DNA of 37,717 nucleotides. It comes from SSSZ01 sp035345935 (GTDB lineage: Bacteria; Pseudomonadota; Gammaproteobacteria; Burkholderiales; Rhodocyclaceae). The stretch lies in NCBI GenBank assembly GCA_035345935.1, contig DAORDK010000020.1, forward strand, positions 1-37,717. The letters are read 5' to 3'. Positions 10,039 through 16,868 of this stretch are shown here, piece by piece (position 1 is the first letter of the stretch; the number at the start of each line of letters is the position of its first letter). The translations under genes and the position numbers were made by a program. The notes beneath the pieces were generated by a model, which saw nothing but the letters and a program-made list of their open reading frames with translations, did no database searches and had not been told where the DNA came from.

Positions 10039-10983
10039 ATGAGCGCCCAGGAAACCCTGTTCTACGTCTTCGCCGGCGTCTTTGCCGTCCTCGGTCTGGC
10101 CAGCGGCATCGCCATCCTGCTGCGCCGCCGCCTCGCGCCCGGCACCCCCACCGCCACCCAGGACAATCTGGAGGCCCGCATCAAGGCCTGGTGGATCATG
10201 ATCGCCTGCCTGGCACTGGCCTTCTGGATCGGGCGAGCCGGCATCATCGCCCTCTTCGCCTTCATCTCGCTGCAGTCCTTGCGGGAATTCATTTCGCTCA
10301 CCCACACGCGACGGGGCGATCACCACGCGCTGGTATGGAGTTTCTTCGTCTTTCTGCCACTGCAATATGTGCTGGTGGCCATCGACTGGTACGGTCTCTT
10401 CTCCATCCTGATCCCCGTCTACGCCTTCCTGCTGCTGCCCATGGCCGCCGCCCTCGGCGAGGACACCACCCGCTTCCTCGAGCGGGCGGCCAAGGTCCAG
10501 TGGGGACTGATGATCTGCGTCTATTGCCTCTCCCACGTTCCCGCCCTGCTCACCTTGCCCATCGCCGGTTTTGAGGGCAGGAACGCCCTGCTGGTGGTCT
10601 TTCTCATCCTCACCGTGCAGGCCAGCGACGTCTGTCAGTACGTCTGGGGCAAGCTCTGCGGCCGCCACAAGCTGTCCGCCAACATCTCCCCTTCCAAGAC
10701 CGTCGAAGGCCTGATCGGCGGCGTCCTCACCTCCACCGCCGTCGGCGCCGCCCTCTGGTGGATGACACCTTTCCTTCCCTGGCAGGCCGCCCTGGTTGCC
10801 CTCGCCATCAATATCATGGGTTTCTTTGGCGGCTTCGTCCTCTCCGCCATCAAACGCGATCGCGGCGTCAAGGACTGGGGCACCCTCATCGAAGGTCACG
10901 GCGGCATGCTCGACCGCGTCGATTCGATCAGCTTCTCCGCCCCCGTCTTCTTCCACATCGTCCGCTACTGGTGGGTCGCTTAG
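10039..10983 (+). CDS. cdsA: Phosphatidate cytidylyltransferase (CdsA family)
   Basis: This polytopic inner-membrane enzyme of 314 residues has about eight hydrophobic segments. It makes CDP-diacylglycerol from phosphatidic acid and CTP. The family signature (S-x-x-K-R-x4-K-D ... H-G-G-x-x-D-R-x-D) is intact at about residues 268-295 (SAIKRDRGVKDWG and GHGGMLDRVDS). ATG 10039 is chosen because it begins the first hydrophobic region and starts 5 bases after the acyltransferase stop; an upstream in-frame ATG at 10009 would overlap that gene by 26 bases. It completes a PlsC-CdsA-CDP-alcohol transferase set, similar in logic to E. coli ynbA-ynbB, and is probably an accessory copy. The bidirectional hairpin at 11039-11076 ends the transcript. 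Confidence 0.9.
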   Translation: MSAQETLFYVFAGVFAVLGLASGIAILLRRRLAPGTPTATQDNLEARIKAWWIMIACLALAFWIGRAGIIALFAFISLQSLREFISLTHTRRGDHHALVWSFFVFLPLQYVLVAIDWYGLFSILIPVYAFLLLPMAAALGEDTTRFLERAAKVQWGLMICVYCLSHVPALLTLPIAGFEGRNALLVVFLILTVQASDVCQYVWGKLCGRHKLSANISPSKTVEGLIGGVLTSTAVGAALWWMTPFLPWQAALVALAINIMGFFGGFVLSAIKRDRGVKDWGTLIEGHGGMLDRVDSISFSAPVFFHIVRYWWVA

Positions 10984-11038
10984 CGGGGACATATCCTGCC
11001 CCGGACGGTGCGATCACGCTAAGCGGCGATCAAATAAG

Positions 11039-11076
11039 CGAAGGGCGGAAGCAGGATGACCTGCTTCCGCCCTTCG
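11039..11076. terminator. Strong bidirectional terminator hairpin
   Basis: A perfect 17-bp stem (cgaagggcggaagcagg, loop atga, and its exact complement) is followed by gctatttt on the plus strand and by cttattt on the minus strand. It lies between the cdsA-like gene (+) and the GTVPR-repeat peptide gene (-), so it can end both transcripts. The U-runs are short and interrupted, but the stem is very stable. Confidence 0.82.
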
Positions 11077-11145
11077 GCTATTTTGCGTCTTCGCGCGTCC
11101 CTGCTGACGCAGGTCCCGCAGACGAAAAGCGCTACGGCTTAAGGC

Positions 11146-11220
11146 TTAGCGGGGAACGGTGCCACGAGGAACGGTGCCACGGGGAACGGTACCACGGGGA
11201 ACGGTGCCGAGAATGCTCAT
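11146..11220 (-). CDS. GTVPR-repeat micropeptide (candidate peptide precursor)
   Basis: The minus strand encodes a 24-residue peptide: MSIL followed by four perfect copies of GTVPR, then TAA. A GGAGG Shine-Dalgarno sequence lies 4 bases before the ATG. The four 15-base units differ at three sites (GGC/GGT, CCC/CCT, CGT/CGC), and all three are third-codon positions in this frame, which points to selection on the peptide. Downstream, the hairpin at 11039-11076 ends a transcript of only about 200 bases plus leader. The peptide has no Asp, Glu, Cys, Ser (except residue 2) or Lys; each unit ends in Pro-Arg, so a trypsin- or thrombin-like protease could free pentapeptides. The divergent neighbour is an ATP-grasp enzyme gene. 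I do not recognise the peptide. Translation is well supported; a role as a modified or processed signal is inference. Confidence 0.72.
   Translation of the reverse strand: MSILGTVPRGTVPRGTVPRGTVPR
11149..11208 (-). repeat. Four tandem 15-bp units encoding GTVPR
   Basis: Four head-to-tail 15-base units (minus strand GGCACCGTTCCCCGT and variants) have no spacers. Only three substitutions separate them, all synonymous in the minus-strand frame. The plus-strand reading of the same bases would give amino acid changes between units. Confidence 0.95.
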
Positions 11221-11523
11221 AATGCCTCCAGAGAATAAAGATTTCAGGTCCAGCACTGACGCTTAAGCACAGATGATGCCATCTTTAACAAGCTTATGTT
11301 TATTATTGATTAATCCATTTAGTTCCGGCACGAGCAGCACGATTCTGTAAAGTTTTCCGACGATCACAGAGGCAACTCTTGGCCGTCAAATCCCCCGGGC
11401 TTGTCTGGGCGCCCCGGAATCAACCGGAATGACGCTCCCGCCGATAGAATGACGCGTTTCTCAAACTGGCGCCCGTTTCGGGGCGCCAACGGGTGAATCG
11501 GCTTCCATCCCTCAAGGATATCC
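11221..11523. promoter_or_regulatory. Divergent intergenic region between GTVPR peptide and ATP-grasp genes
   Basis: These 303 bases separate two divergent starts. The half near the peptide gene (about 11280-11325) is strikingly A/T-rich for this genome and contains the palindrome gattaatc, so promoter and operator sites are likely there; no clean -35/-10 pair stands out on the minus strand. On the plus side a TAGAAT hexamer (11445-11450) could be the -10 of the ATP-grasp gene, but no good -35 is seen. A hairpin follows at 11467-11488. Confidence 0.45.
11467..11488 (+). other. Hairpin in the 5' leader of the ATP-grasp gene
   Basis: A perfect 8-bp GC-rich stem (tggcgccc / gggcgcca) with loop gtttcg is not followed by a U-run, so it is not an intrinsic terminator. 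It sits 36 bases before the ATG of the ATP-grasp gene and could protect the mRNA, affect translation or be a protein-binding palindrome. Confidence 0.5.
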
Positions 11524-12684
11524 ATGCGATTTTCAGAAAAATTAGATTCCTTCTGGTGCTCAGCCGCGGAGATTTCGCGGACTGAAGGGAAAGGCATCCT
11601 GCGCCAACTCTCCGAAATTGCACGCCATAAGTTCCGCAATCCCACCTTGGGCATTACGGACTACTACACCTATCGCCTGCACAGACTCGACCCGGGCGAC
11701 CGTTCGCTGTCGCAGAGCTATCTCGGCTGGCGTGTGCAAGAGGAACTCGCCTATGCCGTCAACGTTCGTGCCGCCGTCCTTCCCGGCTGGGACAAATTTA
11801 CCTTTCATCTCTACGCGGACAGGTTTGGCATCCCCGCTCCCCGCGTTCTCGCCAGCTTCCGGCCTTGTCTCGTCCCTCAAGAGCAAGCTTCCGGCACCTT
11901 GCTGACCCATTCTGATCAGTTGGAAAACTGGTTGCGCGCCAACAAGCAATGGCCGATCTTCGCCAAACCCTGCTTTAGCCAGCAGAGCGTCGGTTGCTTT
12001 CATATCTCCAGCTACCATGCGGCGGACGACACGCTTGAATTTCTGGGCGACAAACCGATGCGCGTCGAGGATTTCGTCAGGCAAGTCATCCTGGCACCGA
12101 GCGGCCCCTACTTCAAGCGCGAAATGGGCTACCTTTTTCAGGCCGTTATGCACCCCCATGACGATATTGTGGCGCTCACCGGAAACTCGACGATCTCAGG
12201 GATCCGAGTCATCGTCGCCCAAGATGAAACTGGGCCGGAAATTGTTTCAGCCTTCTGGCGAATTGCGCGTCATGCCCGTGTCAGCGACCTATGGATCGAT
12301 CGCGAATCCGGGCATCTGGCGGCTCCGGTCGAGGTGGAGAGCGGGATCGTAGGGGCCGCAATCAACGGCCTGGCGCCGCAGGAATTCACCCATAGCCCCG
12401 AAACGGGCGTTCCCATTCAAGGATTTCAACTTCCCGACTGGTCGGTCGCCAAAGCGCTGTGCCTCGCCTCGGCCACCATTTTTCCCCTGGTGCGACTCCA
12501 GCATTGGGATGTGGCGCTGACCGACCAAGGGCCCCGCCTTCTCGAATTCAATGACGTGGGCGCCTTCGGATTTCCGCAAATGTTTGGTCAAGGCCTCCTG
12601 ACGCCGAAACTTCGCAAGATTCTGATCGAGAAGGGCGATAAACGCCGCTATCCATGGATCGAAAGTCTCTGCAGCCAATCATGA
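11524..12684 (+). CDS. ATP-grasp enzyme, sugar-transfer-associated-like
   Basis: The gene encodes a 386-residue soluble protein with an ATP-grasp pattern. The nucleotide-binding Lys is K148 (PIFAKPCF). The C-terminal metal-binding block is WDVALTDQGPRLLEFND, with E341 and N343 as the usual Mg-ATP ligands. ATP-grasp enzymes activate a carboxylate as acyl-phosphate and join it to an amine, hydroxyl or thiol. The overall pattern is closest, from memory, to the sugar-transfer-associated ATP-grasp group (PF14397-like), found near polysaccharide and peptide-modification genes; its substrate is unknown. The start ATG has AAGGA five bases upstream. The gene is monocistronic and divergent from the GTVPR peptide gene, and no glycosyltransferase lies nearby, so that peptide or a small metabolite may be its substrate (inference). 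Confidence 0.72.
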   Translation: MRFSEKLDSFWCSAAEISRTEGKGILRQLSEIARHKFRNPTLGITDYYTYRLHRLDPGDRSLSQSYLGWRVQEELAYAVNVRAAVLPGWDKFTFHLYADRFGIPAPRVLASFRPCLVPQEQASGTLLTHSDQLENWLRANKQWPIFAKPCFSQQSVGCFHISSYHAADDTLEFLGDKPMRVEDFVRQVILAPSGPYFKREMGYLFQAVMHPHDDIVALTGNSTISGIRVIVAQDETGPEIVSAFWRIARHARVSDLWIDRESGHLAAPVEVESGIVGAAINGLAPQEFTHSPETGVPIQGFQLPDWSVAKALCLASATIFPLVRLQHWDVALTDQGPRLLEFNDVGAFGFPQMFGQGLLTPKLRKILIEKGDKRRYPWIESLCSQS

Positions 12685-12807
12685 CGCTGCCTCCGGGCCC
12701 CGCTCTCGGCGGATCCGTCGGGCAGCGGGCTCGGGCTGGGTGGGGCCAGCACGACTGGGCTGCCGCGAGATTTCCCTCGCCCTGAGCGTAGGCGCCAAGG
12801 CGGATGG

Positions 12808-13347
12808 CTAGCCGAGCAAGCGATCAGGCCGCAACTCGAGGCTGCGCTCCTCGTCCCCCAACCAAACCACGCCTTCCTGTACCGTGCATTGCAGGCGCAT
12901 GCTGCGGTCGGCGAGGCCTGCCAGGGCGGTGCTCTGGTCCGCAGGCAGGCGCAGCACGGTCAAGTTGGCATGGGCGGACAGTGGCCCCTGGTTCTGTTGC
13001 CACCAGATGTCGACGGCCTTGCCGCCGTAAGTCAGGACGACGACCCTTTCCGCCCGGTGACAGGCTTTGCGGACGGCACGCTCGTCGGGCAGTCCGACAT
13101 CGATCCAGGTGAGCAGCCGCCCATCGGGAGCCGTCTCCAGGAGGTCGGCCTCATCCTCGGCGGACAGACCGCGGCCGAAGGCAAGGTCGTCGCTCGCGTG
13201 CAGTGCAAAGGCCAGCAAGCGCACCATCATCCGCTCGTCGGTCTCGGAGGGATGGCGAGCCAGAGTGAGGCTGTGGGTCTGGTAGTAATGGCGGTCGAGG
13301 TCGGAAATCTGCAACTCGGCCTTGAAGATGGTTGCCTTGAGGGCCAT
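12808..13347 (-). CDS. yaeQ: YaeQ family protein
   Basis: This 179-residue soluble protein closely matches YaeQ: MALKATIFKAELQISDLDRHYY at the start, LTLARHPSETDERMMVRLLAFALHA, and WIDVGLPDERAVRKACHRAERVVVLTYG in the middle. E. coli YaeQ is 181 residues. YaeQ has a variant PD-(D/E)XK nuclease-like fold by structure, and its cellular role is not settled. ATG 13347 is chosen because the homologous sequence begins there; an in-frame start 17 codons earlier would add a non-family extension. The gene ends 124 bases from the convergent ATP-grasp gene, and no clear terminator is seen between them. Confidence 0.93.
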   Translation of the reverse strand: MALKATIFKAELQISDLDRHYYQTHSLTLARHPSETDERMMVRLLAFALHASDDLAFGRGLSAEDEADLLETAPDGRLLTWIDVGLPDERAVRKACHRAERVVVLTYGGKAVDIWWQQNQGPLSAHANLTVLRLPADQSTALAGLADRSMRLQCTVQEGVVWLGDEERSLELRPDRLLG

Positions 13348-13441
13348 GGGAACCCCGGAAAAAAGAGCGATTATCCAGGGTGCTGACGAATTCCCCAAAG
13401 CCGGCTAGCATGAGGAATCCCTGATCCTTGCCGGAGCCGCC

Positions 13442-14002
13442 ATGCCCTATACCCGCCTTGCCGTATGCCTCGTCCTCGCCGCCGCTAGCGCAGCGGTGGC
13501 GGCAGCCGACCTACCCCGCCGCAAGTCCGGCCTGTGGGAAATGAAGACCCAGATGGAAGGCATGCCTTCCCAGGGCCCCATGCAGATGTGCGTGGATCAG
13601 GCGAGCGACAACCTGATGCGGGACGAGGGGAGCCGCCAGAAGCCCGACTGCCCGGTCATGGAGGTCAGCCAGGGGGCCGGCGGCAAGGTCATCCTGCACT
13701 CGGTCTGCCGCATGGAAAAGACCACCGCCACGACCGATGCGGTCATGACCGGGGACTTCAACAGCGGCTACCGCAGCGACATGAAGATCCGGTACAACCC
13801 GCCCATGCACGGCATGAGCGAAATGAAAATGGTTCAGGAAGCCCGCTGGCTCGGTCCCTGCAAACCCGGGCAGAAGCCCGGCGACGTGATGATGCCGGGC
13901 ATGCCCGGCGGCAAGATGAATATGCAGGACATGCAGCGCATGATGAATGACCCGGAAGTCCAGAAAATGATGCGTCAGCAACGGGGGGCCGGAGGCTATT
14001 GA
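13442..14002 (+). CDS. DUF3617 domain periplasmic protein
   Basis: An exported protein of 186 residues with a Sec signal peptide (residues 1-22, ending AVAAA). The mature start PRRKSGLWEMKTQMEGMP, the paired Cys (MCVDQASD, and C near KPDCPV), the CRMEKTTATTDAVMTGDF segment and YRSDMKIRY follow the DUF3617 pattern, a periplasmic family of unknown function common in Proteobacteria. The C-terminus is unusually rich in Met, Gly, Pro and Gln (residues 145-186). A Met-rich tail could bind copper or silver, but this is inference, since DUF3617 has no known metal role. It stands 94 bases after the yaeQ start and is divergent from it. Confidence 0.85.
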   Translation: MPYTRLAVCLVLAAASAAVAAADLPRRKSGLWEMKTQMEGMPSQGPMQMCVDQASDNLMRDEGSRQKPDCPVMEVSQGAGGKVILHSVCRMEKTTATTDAVMTGDFNSGYRSDMKIRYNPPMHGMSEMKMVQEARWLGPCKPGQKPGDVMMPGMPGGKMNMQDMQRMMNDPEVQKMMRQQRGAGGY

Positions 14003-14128
14003 GAGCTTTCTGCCGCCTGTACATGGGAGGAAGGTCAAGCAACGCCGGTCTGTCCTTCGTTTCCTGGTGAGAATTTCGCTGCCTGCCAGCTGTCAAATCT
14101 CCTCTGCCCCCTCTCTTCGGAGAAAGCC

Positions 14129-14572
14129 ATGAATGCCTGCCTTCGCCTGCTCGTCCTCCTCCTGGTGGCCACTGCCGCCCGGGCCGAAATCATCGACATC
14201 GACAACCGCGAGCTGGCGCGCCTGATGGCTGCCGGCGTCCCGGTCATCGACGTACGGACCGCTTCCGAGTGGGAAGAAACCGGCATCGTCCCCGGCAGCC
14301 GCCTCCTCACGTATTTCGACGAAAACGGCAAGGCCGATCCCCCGGCCTGGCTTGCCAAAGCCCAGGCCTACGCCAAAGCCGGGCAGCCGGTGGCCGTGAT
14401 CTGCCGCAGCGGTAACCGCACCAAGGTGGTAAGTCGCTACCTCTCCCAGGAAGCCGGCTATGCCAAGGTGTACAACGTCAAGGGCGGCATCCGGTCGTGG
14501 ATCGAGGAGGGCCGCCCGACCGCTCCGGCGGCTCCAACTCTCGCTTCCTGCCGCGCCAATCAGAGCTGCTGA
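14129..14572 (+). CDS. Periplasmic rhodanese-like sulfurtransferase
   Basis: A 147-residue protein with a signal peptide (residues 1-19, ARA end) and a single rhodanese domain. The active-site loop is C92-RSGNRT, typical of single-domain sulfurtransferases that carry a persulfide on the Cys. Supporting blocks are VIDVRTASEWEETGIVPGS and YNVKGGIRSWIEEGRP. Location is periplasmic, so it may handle thiosulfate or polysulfide. Two extra Cys lie in the last 12 residues (ASCRANQSC), outside the domain; they could bind metal or relay sulfur. A small Cys-rich frame continues in the same reading frame directly after the stop codon (14579-14794). The Shine-Dalgarno sequence is ggaga, 7 bases before the ATG. 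Confidence 0.92.
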   Translation: MNACLRLLVLLLVATAARAEIIDIDNRELARLMAAGVPVIDVRTASEWEETGIVPGSRLLTYFDENGKADPPAWLAKAQAYAKAGQPVAVICRSGNRTKVVSRYLSQEAGYAKVYNVKGGIRSWIEEGRPTAPAAPTLASCRANQSC

Positions 14573-14578
14573 TCCCGC

Positions 14579-14794
14579 TTGCCCGTCGAACAGTCGACCA
14601 GCGCCCGCCGGTGCGCCTCCTGCGAACGGTGGAGCGGCCCTCGCGAGGTCGGCGTTGCCCCCGGAACGGTGAAGGTCGCCAGCGAAACCCAGGTGGGCCG
14701 CTGTTGCGGCGGTCCCTGGGACGGGAGCGAACGGCGCGCCCGCTCCGCTTGCGGGCATTGGCTACTCTGGTCGGAGATCGATCGCCAGCGTTGA
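14579..14794 (+). CDS. Possible small Cys-rich zinc-binding protein
   Basis: This open frame of 71 residues lies two codons after the rhodanese stop and in the same frame. It has C12-x2-C15, C42-C43 and C58-x-H60, with conserved-looking RCASCERWSGPRE, GRCCGGPWDGS and ACGHWLLW blocks. The spacing of Cys, Trp and Gly is like small treble-clef or zinc-ribbon proteins. Third codon positions are nearly all G or C, as in the neighbouring genes. The only start before the first Cys pair is TTG 14579, and its Shine-Dalgarno sequence is weak, so translation may depend on coupling to, or readthrough from, the rhodanese gene. It could also be a non-coding stretch; I judge coding slightly more likely. Confidence 0.5.
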   Translation: MPVEQSTSARRCASCERWSGPREVGVAPGTVKVASETQVGRCCGGPWDGSERRARSACGHWLLWSEIDRQR

Positions 14795-14889
14795 ATCCTC
14801 CGCTCCGGTAGAATCCCACCCCTCGGCAAATGTCTGCCGACCGGCGGCAACCCCAGGGAAGATCGCTGCAATCGCTTCCCGGAGCCACC

Positions 14890-15918
14890 ATGGTCATCCC
14901 CGAATCCCCAGCCCTCGCCGAATGCCTGGCCGCCGCCCTCGACCACCGGGCTGAATTGATCCCCCGCCTGGAGGCTGAGGGCACCAACGCCTACCGCCTT
15001 TTCCACGGCAGCGCCGAGGGAGTACCGGGCTTGACCGTCGATCGTTACGGCGACCTCCTCCTCGTCCAGAGCTTCCACCGCCCCCTGGACGAGGCGGAAC
15101 TGGCCGCGCTCGAAACCTTCTATGGCGCAGCGCTGCCGGGACTCACCGCGATCTACAACGATCGCAGCGGCGCCAATTCGCGCATCGCCAATGCGCTGTC
15201 GCCTGCCGTCCAGGCCCAGGCCGAGCAGTTGCGGGAATTCACCGAAATGGGTGCAAGGTACGCCGTCCAGGCCCGCCACGGCGGCCAGGATCCCTGGCTC
15301 TTCCTCGACCTCCGGGCGGGCCGGCGCCGGGTGATGGCCGAGGCGGCGGGCAAATCGGTACTCAACCTCTTCGCCTACACCTGCGGCGTCGGCATCGCCG
15401 CCGCCCGGGGCGGAGCCCGCCACGTGGTCAATGTGGATTTCGCCGAATCCGCCCTCAAGGTCGGCAAGCACAATGCCCGGGCAAACGACTTGCCGATCCG
15501 CCTGCGCTTCGTGCAGAGCGACGCCTTCGCCGCCCTGCGCCAATTGGCCGGCATCGGGCAGCCGGACAGGGTGCGAGGCAAACGCATGCCGGCTTTTCCC
15601 AAGCTTGACCCGCACCGCTTCGACCTCGTCTTCCTCGACCCACCCCGCTACGCCAAGAGCCTCTTCGGTGTCGTGGACGTCGTCCGCGATTACGCCGCCC
15701 TGATGAAGCTCGCCCTGTTATGCACCACGGAGGGGGGCACTCTGATCTGTTGCAACAATGCGGCAGAGGTGGATCGCGACGACTGGGCCGACCAGCTCCG
15801 GCGCTGCGCCGGAAAGATCGGACGGCCGATCCGCGAATTCGAGTGGATAGGTCCGGAAGCCGATTTCCCCAGCCCGGACGGCCAGCCGCCCCTGAAGATG
15901 GCGCTGCTCAGGGTGTAG
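14890..15918 (+). CDS. RlmI-like class I rRNA cytosine methyltransferase
   Basis: A soluble SAM-dependent methyltransferase of 342 residues. It has GVPGLTVDRYGDLLLVQSF in the N-terminal part, FLDLRAGRRRVM, the SAM motif I region LNLFAYTCGVGIAAARGGA, and the catalytic FLDPPRYAKS. This is the order seen in RlmI (m5C1962 of 23S rRNA) and related proteins. E. coli RlmI is about 396 residues and begins with a PUA domain; this protein seems to lack PUA, so the exact target is unsure. The Cys pair in LICCNNA could supply the catalytic Cys. ATG 14890 is chosen for its ggag Shine-Dalgarno sequence 5 bases upstream; an in-frame ATG at 14830 is an alternative. A TAGAAT box lies upstream near 14809. Confidence 0.82.
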   Translation: MVIPESPALAECLAAALDHRAELIPRLEAEGTNAYRLFHGSAEGVPGLTVDRYGDLLLVQSFHRPLDEAELAALETFYGAALPGLTAIYNDRSGANSRIANALSPAVQAQAEQLREFTEMGARYAVQARHGGQDPWLFLDLRAGRRRVMAEAAGKSVLNLFAYTCGVGIAAARGGARHVVNVDFAESALKVGKHNARANDLPIRLRFVQSDAFAALRQLAGIGQPDRVRGKRMPAFPKLDPHRFDLVFLDPPRYAKSLFGVVDVVRDYAALMKLALLCTTEGGTLICCNNAAEVDRDDWADQLRRCAGKIGRPIREFEWIGPEADFPSPDGQPPLKMALLRV

Positions 15919-16019
15919 CGAGCTGGTCGCCGCCGGCACAACGCTGGCGGAACCCAGTCCGGGCACAATAAGACCCGGCTTAGCGCCAGCCAAAATCCAC
16001 TTCGCGCAGGAAGGCTCGA

Positions 16020-16769
16020 TCAAAAGCGCGCCGAGACCGTGATCCCTGCGCCGATATCCGGACTGGAATCGGAAAATCCGCGCACGAGGTAGCCCTGGAC
16101 TTTGAGCTGACTGGAAAATTTGCGCTCGACGAAGAGGGTCATCTCGTTGATGGGATCACCCCTGGGAGTCAGCTTTTGCCGATAGTCGACCATCGCCCCT
16201 AGGCTCAGGTCGGGCTGGAGTTTGCGGCTGAGCCCGATGGTCCCGAACCAGGGATTGCGGTAATTGATTCCTGCAGGGTCTCCCTTCCAGGTCCGCCCCA
16301 GGGTGACAAAACCGGTCAGGTTGCCGAAGTTGCGCAGAACGTCCGCCAGCAAGGAATAGTCATTGCGGCCGGTGGTCAGCAGATCCTGGCGCTTGTCGGC
16401 CACGGCGAGCTTGGCCTTGGCGCCCAGATCGACGGCAAATTGCGCGCCTTCGTCGTCCAGGAGTCCCCACGTGGCCGTAGCGACCAGATCGCCAAACCCT
16501 TCCTGAGTTTGCCGGGAAGACGCGAAGCGGTCGCCGCCGGAGGCCGCGGTGCCGGTCGCCCGGATATAGGGCAGATTGAGCTTGAATCCGAAATCGCCGA
16601 TCTGCTGCTTGACGATCAGCGGCATGGTCCAACTCGTGGATTTCGTACGCTCGCCGTACTTGCCTTCGGCATAATCGAGATTGACGCTGACCGTGGTCTG
16701 GGCGCCCGCGCTCGCGAAGGAAAGCCAGAGCACCGCGGCAAGCGCAAAAGATTGGGAAGCTGATTTCAT
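16020..16769 (-). CDS. Outer-membrane beta-barrel protein (transporter-like)
   Basis: The 249-residue exported protein has a signal peptide (residues 1-23, AGAQ cleavage region) and then alternating hydrophobic/polar strands, ending in Phe (VSARF). A terminal aromatic residue is the usual recognition signal of the BAM machine. Features such as DFGFKLNLPYIRATG, GFGDLVATATWGL and NPWFGTIGLSRKLQPDLSLGAMVDY look like the 'phenol-degradation MetA-like/transporter' barrel families. The substrate is unknown. It lies 99 bases downstream of the secretion operon on the same strand, but has its own consensus -10 box, so it may be expressed separately. A shared function with the operon is possible, not shown. 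Confidence 0.78.
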   Translation of the reverse strand: MKSASQSFALAAVLWLSFASAGAQTTVSVNLDYAEGKYGERTKSTSWTMPLIVKQQIGDFGFKLNLPYIRATGTAASGGDRFASSRQTQEGFGDLVATATWGLLDDEGAQFAVDLGAKAKLAVADKRQDLLTTGRNDYSLLADVLRNFGNLTGFVTLGRTWKGDPAGINYRNPWFGTIGLSRKLQPDLSLGAMVDYRQKLTPRGDPINEMTLFVERKFSSQLKVQGYLVRGFSDSSPDIGAGITVSARF

Positions 16770-16848
16770 GGCGGGTAAAGAGGACGAGAACGCCGACGGT
16801 CAGAACGATTTGCGCTCTCCGCGGGCCGGCACAATATTAGGAAACGAT

Positions 16849-16854
16849 ATTATA
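16849..16854 (-). promoter_or_regulatory. Candidate -10 box for the outer-membrane protein gene
   Basis: The minus strand reads TATAAT, a perfect sigma-70 -10 hexamer, about 80 bases before the ATG of the barrel gene. The -35 region at 16-18 bases spacing is poor. An imperfect dyad (AATAT and ATATT) just downstream of it could hold an operator. Confidence 0.45.
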
Positions 16855-16868
16855 CCGAACCGTTGCGT

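Noticed and set aside
11149..11208. CRISPR-like or iteron-like DNA repeat
   Set aside because: The 15-base units are head to tail without spacers, and their only differences are synonymous in one frame. A translated peptide repeat explains them better.
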